From: Treponema sp.
GTDB taxonomy: Bacteria; Spirochaetota; Spirochaetia; Treponematales; Treponemataceae
Direction of reading: 5' to 3'
Length of the DNA: 63,728 nucleotides
Assembly: GCA_017469785.1 (NCBI GenBank)
Contig: JAFUFU010000014.1
Coordinates: 1-63,728 of the forward strand
Part shown: piece after piece, positions 17,791 through 25,355 of the stretch
Layout: the number at the start of each line of letters is the position of its first letter
Position numbering within the stretch: the stretch's first letter is position 1
The notes under the pieces: generated by a model
The model's database searches: none
What the model saw: only the letters and a program-made list of their open reading frames with translations
Told to the model about the DNA's origin: nothing
Position numbers and translations under genes: made by a program

Positions 17791-17940
17791 ACAAAATCCA
17801 ACAAAATCCAACAAAATCCAACAAAATCCAACAAAATCTTACGAAATCCAACAAAATCCAACGAAATCTTACAAAATCCAACAAAATCTTACAAAATCCA
17901 ACAAAATCCAACGAAATCCAATGAAATCCAATGAAATCTG
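17791..17940. repeat. 15 tandem decamers with phased A-tracts
   Basis: Fifteen exact 10-base units follow each other without slippage. Most are ACAAAATCCA; variants are ACAAAATCTT, ACGAAATCCA, ACGAAATCTT, ATGAAATCCA and ATGAAATCTG. Degenerate units continue at 17781 and 17941. Because each unit carries an A-tract once per helical turn, the DNA should be intrinsically curved. The array begins 85 bases upstream of the start at 17705 and ends just before the nrnA terminator. Confidence 0.95.
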
Positions 17941-17964
17941 ACAAAAAAGAACAATGAGAGGGTG

Positions 17965-17996
17965 AAAAAAAAACGCGGTTGAGCAAGTTAACCGCG
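17965..17996 (-). terminator. Intrinsic terminator of nrnA
   Basis: On the minus strand the stem CGCGGTT / AACCGCG with a nine-base loop is followed at once by nine T residues. It lies 15 bases after the nrnA stop and separates nrnA from the decamer array and the sigma-like gene. Confidence 0.92.
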
Positions 17997-18010
17997 CTTA
18001 TGGATTAGTG

Positions 18011-18991
18011 TTAAAGTATTTTCTTGAATTCGGCACAGATTTTTTCAAGGACGTCCGGAATCTTTCCGTCTATGCTGAGGCCCGCGGCGTTCTTGTGACC
18101 GCCACCACCGAATTTGGCGGCTATTGCGCTTACGTCGATTTTGTCCCGGGAACGGAACCCGCATGTGCATGTCAGTTCTGTATCCTGACGTACGAAAAGT
18201 ACAGCCTCAATTCCGTCAACGGATAGCAGCATGGAGTAGAGGGCGTCTGAGTCCCGGCCTTCCTGTCCCCATTGCTTTGTGTCCTCCATTGTCTCATAGG
18301 TGATTGCGAGCTTGTTTCCGTATCTTCGCTCCACTCGGTCCAGCATGATTCCCAGCAGCTTGCGTGTAGCATAGGGTTTGCCCCCGGTCATTTCATCATA
18401 AATCGTCCTTGGATTCGCGCCTGCCTCTACAAGCCGTGCAGCCTGTCTGAATACCTCTGCTGAATCCGTGTTTAGGAATCTGAAATAACCCGTGTCGGTT
18501 GAAAGCGCGAAAAAAAGGTATTCGGCAACCTGTTTTGTCATAGTACCGATTGTCTTTTCATAAATCTGCTGTACAAGACAAGCTGTTGCCGGTGCCGTAG
18601 GATCTATTATGCAGGAACCTGTTACGGAAGCGGTTTTGTGATGGTCGATTATGAATGTATCCAGCTCTGACAAATCTCCGTCGATTTCGCCGAGACGCGA
18701 GAATTCAGAGCAGTCTAGAATAATAAGAGCCGCTTTTTTGCGCTCCGGCTCAGATAGAAAAGTCATCTGGTTTGAGAAGAACTTTGCCTTGCTTCGGATT
18801 TCAGGGCGTTTGAAGGGGCCGGCTGACAGAAGCTGGCACTCAAGATTTTGTGCCGCTAATAGTTCTTTCATGCCCAGACAGCTGAAAATTGCGTCTCCGT
18901 CCGGGTCTTTGTGACCGATTACATAAAAAAAATCATGTTTTTCCAAAAAAACTTTGAATTCGTTGATTCTTTCGTCTGAAATAATCTGCAT
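18011..18991 (-). CDS. nrnA: DHH-family oligoribonuclease/pAp phosphatase NrnA
   Basis: This 326-residue phosphoesterase degrades short oligoribonucleotides and/or 3'-phosphoadenosine 5'-phosphate, with two bound Mn ions. DHH-domain motifs are GHKDPDGDAI near residue 26, LDCSE near 92 and DHHKTA near 113; the DHHA1 domain ends with GGGGHKNAAG near 293. The length is normal. It has its own terminator downstream and a terminator of the preceding gene upstream, so it is probably monocistronic. Confidence 0.92.
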   Translation of the reverse strand: MQIISDERINEFKVFLEKHDFFYVIGHKDPDGDAIFSCLGMKELLAAQNLECQLLSAGPFKRPEIRSKAKFFSNQMTFLSEPERKKAALIILDCSEFSRLGEIDGDLSELDTFIIDHHKTASVTGSCIIDPTAPATACLVQQIYEKTIGTMTKQVAEYLFFALSTDTGYFRFLNTDSAEVFRQAARLVEAGANPRTIYDEMTGGKPYATRKLLGIMLDRVERRYGNKLAITYETMEDTKQWGQEGRDSDALYSMLLSVDGIEAVLFVRQDTELTCTCGFRSRDKIDVSAIAAKFGGGGHKNAAGLSIDGKIPDVLEKICAEFKKIL

Positions 18992-19004
18992 TTTTATGCT
19001 CCGT

Positions 19005-19055
19005 AAAAAAATAAGGGCTGTTTGTATGAAGTGATATCCTTCATAGAACAGCCCC
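19005..19055 (-). terminator. Intrinsic terminator after 19078 gene
   Basis: A long stem (GGGCTGTT and CTATGAAG pairing across a short loop, with one small internal mismatch) is followed on the minus strand by TTA and seven T residues. It starts about 23 bases after the stop codon at 19078. Confidence 0.88.
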
Positions 19056-19077
19056 GACAGTATGGTAAAATAAACTC

Positions 19078-19509
19078 TTAGTAGACGATATCGAGCGTAT
19101 CTTTGTCAGCGTCGTCAACCTTGTGAGTGCTGTCTGCGACTCCCCAGATTGCATTTCCTCGTGATACAGGAAGGGTGAGAAGAACCCGCTCAAAAGCACC
19201 GTCACGGTAAATTACAGTCATGTAGGGATTCATTCCCTTTGGAAGGGCACGCATGCTTAGCTTTGTATCGACGCGAGATGCGCTTGAATACCATTTTTTT
19301 GGAAGATTTACTGTTCCGACATTTCGGTGTCCTTTAGCATACATGACGATGAATGCGTCTTTATGGTCGAGGACCTTGTAAATCTGAACATTGCGGTAAG
19401 TGACTGTAGACTCTTGATACTCATATTTGTAGTCTGCCTGTTCCTTTGCTGAAGCAGAGAACAACACTCCGACACAGAGCAATGCTGCCAAAATAAACAA
19501 CTTCTTCAT
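19078..19509 (-). CDS. Secreted protein of unknown function
   Basis: This 143-residue protein has a clear signal peptide (MKKLFILAALLCVGVLFSASAK) with a signal-peptidase-I-type end and no lipobox cysteine. The mature part is about 120 residues and mostly beta-like, with a VTYRNVQIYKVLDHKDAFIVMYAKG segment. I do not recognise a family; it appears to be a periplasmic treponeme protein. AAGGAG precedes the ATG. It follows argF by 48 bases on the same strand and is ended by a strong terminator. Confidence 0.78.
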   Translation of the reverse strand: MKKLFILAALLCVGVLFSASAKEQADYKYEYQESTVTYRNVQIYKVLDHKDAFIVMYAKGHRNVGTVNLPKKWYSSASRVDTKLSMRALPKGMNPYMTVIYRDGAFERVLLTLPVSRGNAIWGVADSTHKVDDADKDTLDIVY

Positions 19510-19557
19510 ATAAAATCTCCTTTGACTCTTAAAGTGCAGTTTTTGCCTTGATTCACT

Positions 19558-20511
19558 TTAGATAAGCGCAAGCATAATAGCCTTGATAGTATGCTTGCGG
19601 TTTTCGGCTTCGTCCCACACCTTGCTTGCAGGACTTTCGAAAACATCTTCGGTAACTTCCTGACCTGTGACTGCCGGAAGACAATGCATGAAAATTGTGC
19701 CAGTCTTGCCCGTGGCGGCCATCAAATCTTTGTTTACCTGATACGGTGAAAGAAGACGTGTGCGTTCCTCTTTAAGCGATTCCTCGCCCATCGAAACCCA
19801 TACATCAGTATAAAGGCAATCCGCGCCTTTTACAACAGAAATTTGATCAGAAATCTCGATTTTTGCACCACTTTTTTCAGCGATTGGCGCGCAGATGTCC
19901 TGAATGTCCTTCGGCGGGAACAATTCCTTAGGGGAGTAAATGGCAAAGTTGATTCCCAGTTTTGCTGAAATAATCATAAGTGAGCGTGCGACGTTATTGC
20001 GGCCGTCGCCGCAGAATGCCCATTTCAAGCCTTTGAGCGTGCCGAAATTTTCTTTGAGCGTCATGATGTCAGCCAAAGCTTGGGTAGGGTGAAAATCATC
20101 GGTGAGTCCGTTGATGACAGGAATTCCTGAAAATTCCGCCAGTTCCTTTACGTGCTCCTGCTTGAAGCCACGGAATTCAATGGCGCTGAACATCCGTCCC
20201 AGAACCCGTGCTGTATCTCTGACAGTTTCTTTCCCTCCCAGCTGAATGTCGAGAGTTGACATGAATACCGGGTGTCCGCCTTCCTCTCCAAAAGCCGTCT
20301 CAAAAGACGAGCGTGTGCGGGTCGAGCGTTTTTCGAATATGAGTGCGATTGTTTTTCCCAGGAAGCGCTGGTGTATTTCGCCGGCATGGGCCTGTTTTTT
20401 TACTAAAAAAGCGTAGTCGAGGATTTGAAGAATTTCCTCTGGCTCGTAATCAAGCCAGGTGAGCAAAGAGCGTCCCTTGAACGGTGAATCAAATTTTTCT
20501 GCTTGAATCAT
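19558..20511 (-). CDS. argF: Ornithine carbamoyltransferase
   Basis: This 317-residue enzyme interconverts ornithine plus carbamoyl phosphate and citrulline. The carbamoyl-phosphate motif STRTRSSFE (about 59), the HPTQALAD motif (about 141) and the HCLPAVTGQEV motif (about 275) are intact. No other arginine-biosynthesis or arginine-deiminase gene is nearby, so whether it works anabolically or catabolically (arcB) cannot be told. No ribosome-binding site precedes the ATG, and the predicted -10 box ends five bases upstream, so the mRNA is probably leaderless. Confidence 0.93.
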   Translation of the reverse strand: MIQAEKFDSPFKGRSLLTWLDYEPEEILQILDYAFLVKKQAHAGEIHQRFLGKTIALIFEKRSTRTRSSFETAFGEEGGHPVFMSTLDIQLGGKETVRDTARVLGRMFSAIEFRGFKQEHVKELAEFSGIPVINGLTDDFHPTQALADIMTLKENFGTLKGLKWAFCGDGRNNVARSLMIISAKLGINFAIYSPKELFPPKDIQDICAPIAEKSGAKIEISDQISVVKGADCLYTDVWVSMGEESLKEERTRLLSPYQVNKDLMAATGKTGTIFMHCLPAVTGQEVTEDVFESPASKVWDEAENRKHTIKAIMLALI

Positions 20512-20516
20512 AAAGT

Positions 20517-20545
20517 ATTCTATAATTAAGATTATTTTTGGTCAA
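20517..20545 (-). promoter_or_regulatory. Promoter of argF, leaderless arrangement
   Basis: On the minus strand TTGACC (-35) and TAGAAT (-10) are 17 bases apart. The -10 box ends five bases before the ATG at 20511, so transcription should begin at or within a base or two of the start codon. Confidence 0.7.
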
Positions 20546-20559
20546 TCACACAGGCAAAA

Positions 20560-20693
20560 GTAGGGGTAATAGTTAGCGAGCGGCAATGCGAAGCCGGCAA
20601 AAAGTCACGAGGTGAGTTTTTAGTGAGTCTCGGAAAAATCTGTGATTTTTCCGCGTGAACCGCAAGTTCAAGTCCTAAAGAAAGCCGCCGTGC
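20560..20693. repeat. Structured spacer, divergent relative of dispersed repeat
   Basis: This gene-free stretch includes T-tract, TAGTGAGTCTC and a perfect 9-bp hairpin (GGAAAAATC, loop TGT, GATTTTTCC; 20632-20652). The core resembles TAGCGAGTCTC plus hairpin of the 130-bp repeat at 3941 and 43861, and the hairpin arm GGAAAAATC recurs at 41335. It also has a 12-base inverted match (around 20673-20684) to the T-arm of the adjacent tRNA gene. Confidence 0.5.
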
Positions 20694-20727
20694 AAAAAAA
20701 AACTCACGAATTAAAACAACTCGTGAG
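20694..20727 (-). terminator. Terminator after the tRNA gene
   Basis: On the minus strand the stem CTCACGA / TCGTGAG with an 11-base loop is followed by nine T residues. It lies ten bases beyond the tRNA 3' end. Confidence 0.88.
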
Positions 20728-20736
20728 CAATCAGAG

Positions 20737-20809
20737 TAGGGGCAATAGGACTTGAACCTATGACATACGGAATATGAGTCCGGTGTTCTACCAGCTGGAC
20801 TATGCCCCC
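20737..20809 (-). tRNA. tRNA with CAT anticodon (Met or Ile2)
   Basis: The 73 bases fold as a standard cloverleaf: acceptor GGGGGCA/TGCCCCT (one G-U), D-arm GTCC/GAAC with one mismatch, anticodon loop CTCATAT with CAT, T-arm ATAGG-TTCAAGT-CCTAT, discriminator A. CCA is not encoded. The first pair is G-U, not the C-A mismatch of initiators, so it is an elongator Met tRNA or the tRNA-Ile whose C34 is modified by TilS. The base at 27 (C) faces T43, a mismatch at the top of the anticodon stem. Confidence 0.93.
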
Positions 20810-20878
20810 AAGTGACTATTCTATCTTATAGATTTGCATAAATACTGTCAAGTGAAAATCGCAATAAAAATAATTTTT

Positions 20879-21364
20879 TTACGAATTTTGCTTTTTTTCT
20901 GGTGTCTTTGATTTTTTCAATTTTTTTACTTCGCTGATGAATTCGTCCAAATCTTCAAAATTGCGGTAGACCGATGCGAATCGTATATACGCGACCTTGT
21001 CGACATCGTGCAAGCGTTCGAGGATGATGTCTCCCAGCTCTGTGGTTGATATTTCACGGCTGGATTTCCCTTTCATGAAAGCGGCGTCCTCAATGTCGTT
21101 TATGATGTTTTCTTTTGTGCTTGAGGATACAGGCCGCTTCTCAAGTGCCCGTTCGATTCCTTTTTCGATTTTTGCACGGTCGAAGGGCTGCCGGCGACCG
21201 TCTCTCTTTATGACCATGAAAGGCTTTTCTTCGATGCGTTCGTAACTTGTGAATCTCATTCCGCAGCTTATGCATTCACGTCTTCGGCGGATTGACTCGC
21301 CGTTTGCCATCGTTCTGGATTCCAGCACTTTATCGTCAAGGCTTCCGCAGTATGGACATCTCAT
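20879..21364 (-). CDS. nrdR: Transcriptional repressor NrdR
   Basis: This 161-residue regulator represses ribonucleotide reductase genes. It has the N-terminal zinc ribbon MRCPYCGSLDDKVLESR with the second pair in CISCGMRF, then the ATP-cone domain (FMVIKRDGRRQPFDRAKIEKGIERAL) and VAYIRFASVYRNFED. All four cysteines are present. No nrd gene is in the window. It lies 41 bases after the ECF T-component gene on the same strand. Confidence 0.96.
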   Translation of the reverse strand: MRCPYCGSLDDKVLESRTMANGESIRRRRECISCGMRFTSYERIEEKPFMVIKRDGRRQPFDRAKIEKGIERALEKRPVSSSTKENIINDIEDAAFMKGKSSREISTTELGDIILERLHDVDKVAYIRFASVYRNFEDLDEFISEVKKLKKSKTPEKKQNS

Positions 21365-21404
21365 CTCGCTTCTCCATGAATTTCAAATGAAAATCAGTTG
21401 AATT

Positions 21405-22091
21405 CTACATACTTCGATTCTGAATTGCAAGTGATTTTTCGTAGCCTTCTCGCAGTGCAGCATGAAAGAGTTTTGGAAAGAGATAAAGAGCCTTTAATAC
21501 GGAGTCTTTCCCGCCTCTTGAAATCCAGGCTCGATTCAGTCTGGCCCAAAAAGTCGAGATCCGCGGTATGAATGAGAGTGCCAGTGCAAGGGTGTCCGAG
21601 AGAGGTGCCCTGTCTTTTCGGGTTATGAACATTTCTATCGTAGAAAATCCGTCCTTGAATTGGCCTCTGCTGGTTGTCCTGTAAAAAATCGAAGTGATTT
21701 CAAGTGAAAGGGCGAGCCTGGCGAAAAGTGGCAGGTACGTGAGTTTCGGAATGAAAACCTTCATAATACTGCCATTGGACTCTCCGCTTAAGGAAAGAGA
21801 ATTGACTGTGGGCGAGAAGTGTTCCGCCAGATTCAGAAGAAGCGTGGCAAAATAGAGAAGAAAAATATACGCGGTGATTGGCTTTGAATCTGACCAGATT
21901 TCAGAAAAAGTGAAGTGCAGGACGAAAACAGAGAATAGAATCAGAATCGGCCACGCGCAGAGACATACTGTTACCGGAAGATAAAAGGCGGTGACAGCGA
22001 GGGTGACGATGAGAAGAATTTTTATCCAGCCTGGAAGCTCGTGGAGAAATGTCTTCTGGGTTTTATATTGGAAGAAATGAGGATTTTCCAT
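21405..22091 (-). CDS. Biotin ECF transporter, transmembrane T component
   Basis: This 228-residue membrane protein of the CbiQ/BioN/EcfT family couples the ATPase to the substrate-binding BioY. It has about five membrane spans and the cytoplasmic coupling helix with RAWISRGG (near residue 190), the position of the usual A-R-G motif. It starts four bases after the ATPase gene, in the order bioY, ATPase, T component, so a dedicated biotin transporter (BioMNY) is likely. Confidence 0.88.
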   Translation of the reverse strand: MENPHFFQYKTQKTFLHELPGWIKILLIVTLAVTAFYLPVTVCLCAWPILILFSVFVLHFTFSEIWSDSKPITAYIFLLYFATLLLNLAEHFSPTVNSLSLSGESNGSIMKVFIPKLTYLPLFARLALSLEITSIFYRTTSRGQFKDGFSTIEMFITRKDRAPLSDTLALALSFIPRISTFWARLNRAWISRGGKDSVLKALYLFPKLFHAALREGYEKSLAIQNRSM

Positions 22092-22094
22092 TCT

Positions 22095-22829
22095 TTACCG
22101 CCAGATTAAGTCTTTTACGCTTATGTATTGTGCGAGTGGATTCCTTATTGACCACTGCTCAAGGGGCAGTTTTACGGCTTCTTCCGGCCTGCCGTCAAAA
22201 ACAAGTTTGCCTTTCTGCAGAATCAAAAAATGGTCTGCAAGCCCCAGACATTTCTCAAGTTCATGGGTCAGAAGAATTACGGTTTTCCCTTCTTCATGGA
22301 GACTTGAAATCAGTCTGTTTACATCAACCACGCCCGGATAGTCGAGGTTTGCGTAAGGCTCGTCAAAAATAATGATGTCCCTTTCCATAGCGAGGATGGA
22401 AGCTACTGCGAGCCGGCGTTTTTCTCCGCCTGAGAGGAATTCCGCGGGAAAATCAGCCTTTTCAAGCAGGTTTACGCTCTTGAGGGCATTTTCTGTGATG
22501 GAAGGAATGTCTTTCCTGGCCATTTTGAGATTTTTCGGCCCAATGGAAACGTCTTCCCGCGGTGTGTCGCCGAGAATCTGGGTTGAAGCATCCTGAAAGA
22601 CGAGCCCCGGCTTGGATGAGACTGTGAGTTTTCCCTGGGATGGTTTAAGAAGCCCTGAAATCAGCATCATGAGTACGCTTTTCCCGCTTCCGTTTGCTCC
22701 CCCCACGACAGTGACGCTGCCTTTTTCAACGGAAAAGGATACGTCGCTGAGGGCAGCTGTTTTCTTGCCGTCTGGGGAGGCTGATGAAAAAGATTTTGAT
22801 ACATGCTCAATTTTTACGGCCGAATTCAA
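22095..22829 (-). CDS. Biotin ECF transporter, ATPase component
   Basis: This ATPase has Walker A GGANGSGKS, Q-loop, signature LSGGEKRR, Walker B IIIFDEPYANLD and the switch histidine in LLTHE. I propose the TTG at 22829 as start, giving 244 residues: AGGA lies at the right distance, and homology begins at VKIEHVSKSF just after it. The frame extends to 22913, but that part overlaps the bioY coding sequence and reads as its shadow. The gap from the bioY stop is two bases. Confidence 0.85.
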   Translation of the reverse strand: MNSAVKIEHVSKSFSSASPDGKKTAALSDVSFSVEKGSVTVVGGANGSGKSVLMMLISGLLKPSQGKLTVSSKPGLVFQDASTQILGDTPREDVSIGPKNLKMARKDIPSITENALKSVNLLEKADFPAEFLSGGEKRRLAVASILAMERDIIIFDEPYANLDYPGVVDVNRLISSLHEEGKTVILLTHELEKCLGLADHFLILQKGKLVFDGRPEEAVKLPLEQWSIRNPLAQYISVKDLIWR

Positions 22830-22831
22830 TT

Positions 22832-23419
22832 TCAGTTTTCCTGTTCTTCTGCTTCTAGATATCGCGCCGCGATAGGACGAAGGGTGGCTGTAAGCGGGAT
22901 TGTAATCAGCCATTTAATCAAATCGCCGGGGATGAATGGAATGAATGTGAGCTTGAGGGCATTTTCAAAGGTCTGGGGCTTTCCCTTTCCTGCCATGACG
23001 TGCATGAAGTAAGGAATGCCCGGAAGATAGACGAGAACGTAGGCGATGAGGGCCAGTATTGCGATTTTAAGGATGAATTTAATGTCCTTTTTGTTCTCTG
23101 TGATTTTAGGACGGCCAAGGACAAGGCCGAGAAAAAGAGAGCCCAGGGCGTATCCCCACATGTAACCTCCTGTGGGGCCAAGGATAATTGCAAGGCCTCC
23201 GTGAGCGTTTGCAAATACGGGAATTCCGACGGCTCCGATAATCATCCATACCAGGACAGATGCCCCGCCGTAGAATGAACCAAGGATTCCCCCTGCCAGA
23301 ATGGCAAACAGGTTCTGTACTGTGATCGGAACACCGCCGGGAAGGGGAACTGCAATGACGCATCCGATGGAAATGAGGGCCGCAAATAGCGCAGTGAAAA
23401 CATATTTCTTTGAATTCAT
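22832..23419 (-). CDS. bioY: Biotin transporter substrate-binding subunit BioY
   Basis: This 195-residue, six-span protein binds biotin in the ECF transporter. Typical BioY segments are LISIGCVIAVPLPGGVPITVQNLFAILAG-like near residue 17-45 and GGLAIILGPTGGYMWGY near 73-90. It heads the bioY-ATPase-T operon. The start codon is directly adjacent to a BirA-type operator, so the operon is probably repressed when biotin is plentiful, meaning the cell depends on biotin import at least in part. Confidence 0.95.
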   Translation of the reverse strand: MNSKKYVFTALFAALISIGCVIAVPLPGGVPITVQNLFAILAGGILGSFYGGASVLVWMIIGAVGIPVFANAHGGLAIILGPTGGYMWGYALGSLFLGLVLGRPKITENKKDIKFILKIAILALIAYVLVYLPGIPYFMHVMAGKGKPQTFENALKLTFIPFIPGDLIKWLITIPLTATLRPIAARYLEAEEQEN

Positions 23420-23454
23420 ATTGTCAACCTTTTTAAATTAATATTGTTGACAAT
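23420..23454 (-). promoter_or_regulatory. BirA-type biotin operator
   Basis: A perfect inverted repeat ATTGTCAAC / GTTGACAAT with 17 intervening bases matches the BirA operator pattern (TTGTnAAC, 16-18 bases, GTTnACAA). It ends at the base before the bioY start codon and overlaps the -10 box of the promoter, so bound BirA would block transcription. Confidence 0.85.
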
Positions 23455-23481
23455 TTTACATATTCCACTTGTTCCAGTCAA
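23453..23481 (-). promoter_or_regulatory. Promoter of the bioY operon
   Basis: On the minus strand TTGACT and TAAAAT are separated by 17 bases. The -35 box lies within the last codons of lnt, and the -10 box overlaps the BirA operator. AAGG upstream of the ATG serves as ribosome-binding site. Confidence 0.75.
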
Positions 23482-25279
23482 TAGCAAAAATTTCATCATA
23501 GGCTGACATGACGCTTTCAAATCGCTCGTACCACTGGATTGTGTGGGGAAGCAGGGTGACGGTGAATCTGTCGGTGTCTGCTTCGTACCTGAGCATTTCC
23601 CTTGCGGCGAAGAAAATATACGCGAAAACGAGAAGCATGAGGCTCCATGGAAGCCAGTCCCCATAACGGGCGTAAACTGTCATCGTCCGCTTGAAAATCG
23701 GTACCTTATAGAAAAGCGCGCCTTCTTCAAAAAGAGGGAGGTCTGCCAGAATCTTTCCCGTGGGATCTATGACGACGGTATATCCTGCGTTTGCCGAGCG
23801 GATGGTCGTTGTCCTGTATTCGATTGAGCGGTAATGGGCGACCACGAAATGCTGGATTTCGGATGAGTCAGTCTTGGACCAAGAGTCATTCGTGATGTTG
23901 ACGAAAATCTCGCTTCCGCATTTGTACAGGGCGTGGCAGACTTCGTGGGCTGAGTCGTCAAAGCAGATTGGAGTTGAAATAAGGACGGTGTCATCCTGTT
24001 TTTTTGCGTTCCTGTCCGCGAGGGAGATGACTTCATATTCTCCGGTTTTTTTTGCAGGGGTGCTGAGTGGAATCTCAAAAAGGACGGGCTTTTTACCGGG
24101 AGTCCATCCGTAGGAGAATCCTATCATTCTTTTTATGATTTTTCTTACAGGCTCGTACTGGTGAAGGGGAATCAGCTCTGCAAAGGGAACAAGGTGCATT
24201 TTAGTGTAGGAGCCTGAGAATTTGCCGTTTTTGTCAAAAAGAAGGGCCGAGTTGCCGTATTCATGTTTTTCATCGTTGAAAATAACAGGACCTCCGATGA
24301 CAAAAGGTGTTTTATTTTTTTTGATGAATGAAACGAGCGATTCAGCGCTGGGGTAGTAGGTGTAGTAGGTTTCTGCCTGAGGAAATCTGCGCGAGAGAAC
24401 TGCCTCGCTCCATACGACGAGGTCGCATTTTTCACCGCCTTTCACGACTTCCTCGAATTTGTCCTGGGTTATTTTCTGCGCATGAAGAATGTTCTTTTCT
24501 TCATCCTTGCGCGTGGGATTGCTGTTTTGCTGTACGAGAATTGTCCCCATGGTTTTGACAGGGTGGCGCTCTTCCAGAAGCCTGCAGGCACCGTAGATGA
24601 CCGTTACGGAGAAAAGCGCGACGAGGGTCCTGAATACGAGCCTGTAGGATTGTGAGAATTCCTTGCCGAATGCACTGCCTTTAATCTCACCGAGAAGCAT
24701 GACGCCCTCTGCGAAGGTGGCTGAAAAAAGCGAGAAGAGAAATGTGACTCCGTAGACTCCTGTGATATCCGCGATTTGAGTGACGAGTTTCCAGTCGTAG
24801 GCTGTCATGGAGATTGTGCCCCAGGGGTAGGCGAGAAATCCAGTGGACTTGCAGTATTCCCATATCGTATAAACCGCCGCAAAAAAGAAGATGCGGAATG
24901 GAACTGAAAAATGCCTCTTTATCGCGCTGGCTTCCAGGTTGCCCCAGGAAGCGTCAAAAAGAGCCGGAAAAAAAAAGGCCAGGGAAAAAAATCCCTCAAA
25001 GAAGCCGGTGCCCAAATCTGAGGCCCCGAGGGTAAAAATTGCGAATCCTGGAAAATTTCCGAGCCAGAAACTTGAAAGAATATGGGTAAGCGCTCCATGG
25101 ATAAAGCAGAGCAGAAAAGTGAAGGACAGTTTTTTTGGATTGCGCAGGGCGACGTAAAATGGAGCAAGGGCAATCAGGCCAAGAAGTGGCGAGCCGAAGC
25201 GGATATATTCATTTGGAATTGCAAGGGCTATGGTTATGGATGAGAGAACTGTACAAAAAATTTGTAAAAATCGAGACAT
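23456..25279 (-). CDS. lnt: Apolipoprotein N-acyltransferase
   Basis: This 607-residue inner-membrane enzyme adds the third acyl chain to lipoproteins. The N-terminal part has about seven membrane spans; the nitrilase-like domain carries the catalytic triad candidates Glu in VVWSEAVLSRRFP (near 292), Lys in SYTKMHLVPFAE (near 360) and Cys in STPICFDDSAHE (near 443). It is longer than Lnt of enteric bacteria, as common in spirochaetes. Its promoter lies so close to the ATG that the leader is only two or three bases. Many lipoproteins in this window would be its substrates. Confidence 0.93.
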   Translation of the reverse strand: MSRFLQIFCTVLSSITIALAIPNEYIRFGSPLLGLIALAPFYVALRNPKKLSFTFLLCFIHGALTHILSSFWLGNFPGFAIFTLGASDLGTGFFEGFFSLAFFFPALFDASWGNLEASAIKRHFSVPFRIFFFAAVYTIWEYCKSTGFLAYPWGTISMTAYDWKLVTQIADITGVYGVTFLFSLFSATFAEGVMLLGEIKGSAFGKEFSQSYRLVFRTLVALFSVTVIYGACRLLEERHPVKTMGTILVQQNSNPTRKDEEKNILHAQKITQDKFEEVVKGGEKCDLVVWSEAVLSRRFPQAETYYTYYPSAESLVSFIKKNKTPFVIGGPVIFNDEKHEYGNSALLFDKNGKFSGSYTKMHLVPFAELIPLHQYEPVRKIIKRMIGFSYGWTPGKKPVLFEIPLSTPAKKTGEYEVISLADRNAKKQDDTVLISTPICFDDSAHEVCHALYKCGSEIFVNITNDSWSKTDSSEIQHFVVAHYRSIEYRTTTIRSANAGYTVVIDPTGKILADLPLFEEGALFYKVPIFKRTMTVYARYGDWLPWSLMLLVFAYIFFAAREMLRYEADTDRFTVTLLPHTIQWYERFESVMSAYDEIFAIDWNKWNM

Positions 25280-25288
25280 TATGTTATT

Positions 25289-25317
25289 ATTCTATTAAGT
25301 TGCATTTAAAAAAGCAA
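25289..25317 (-). promoter_or_regulatory. Promoter of lnt with almost no leader
   Basis: On the minus strand TTGCTT and TAGAAT are 17 bases apart; the -10 box ends nine bases before the ATG at 25279, and no ribosome-binding site is visible. The same hexamer pair with the same spacing occurs upstream of the phosphatase gene at 47690. Confidence 0.65.
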
Positions 25318-25355
25318 TTATGCTTTAAGGCAGTACATAATCGGTGGGGAATACA

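Noticed and set aside
17791..17940. Decamer array as a CRISPR
   Set aside because: Units are 10 bases with no unique spacers; it is a simple tandem repeat.
17706..17986. Decapeptide-repeat proteins read from the decamer array on either strand
   Set aside because: All three frames are open simply because the 30-base period contains no stop codon; no start with a ribosome-binding site supports translation.
20600..20810. tRNA-adjacent repeats as a prophage attachment site
   Set aside because: No integrase or phage gene is present and the matches are inverted and short.
23420..23454. A riboswitch before bioY
   Set aside because: Only about 30 bases separate the promoter from the ATG, too short for a riboswitch, and the palindrome fits a protein operator.
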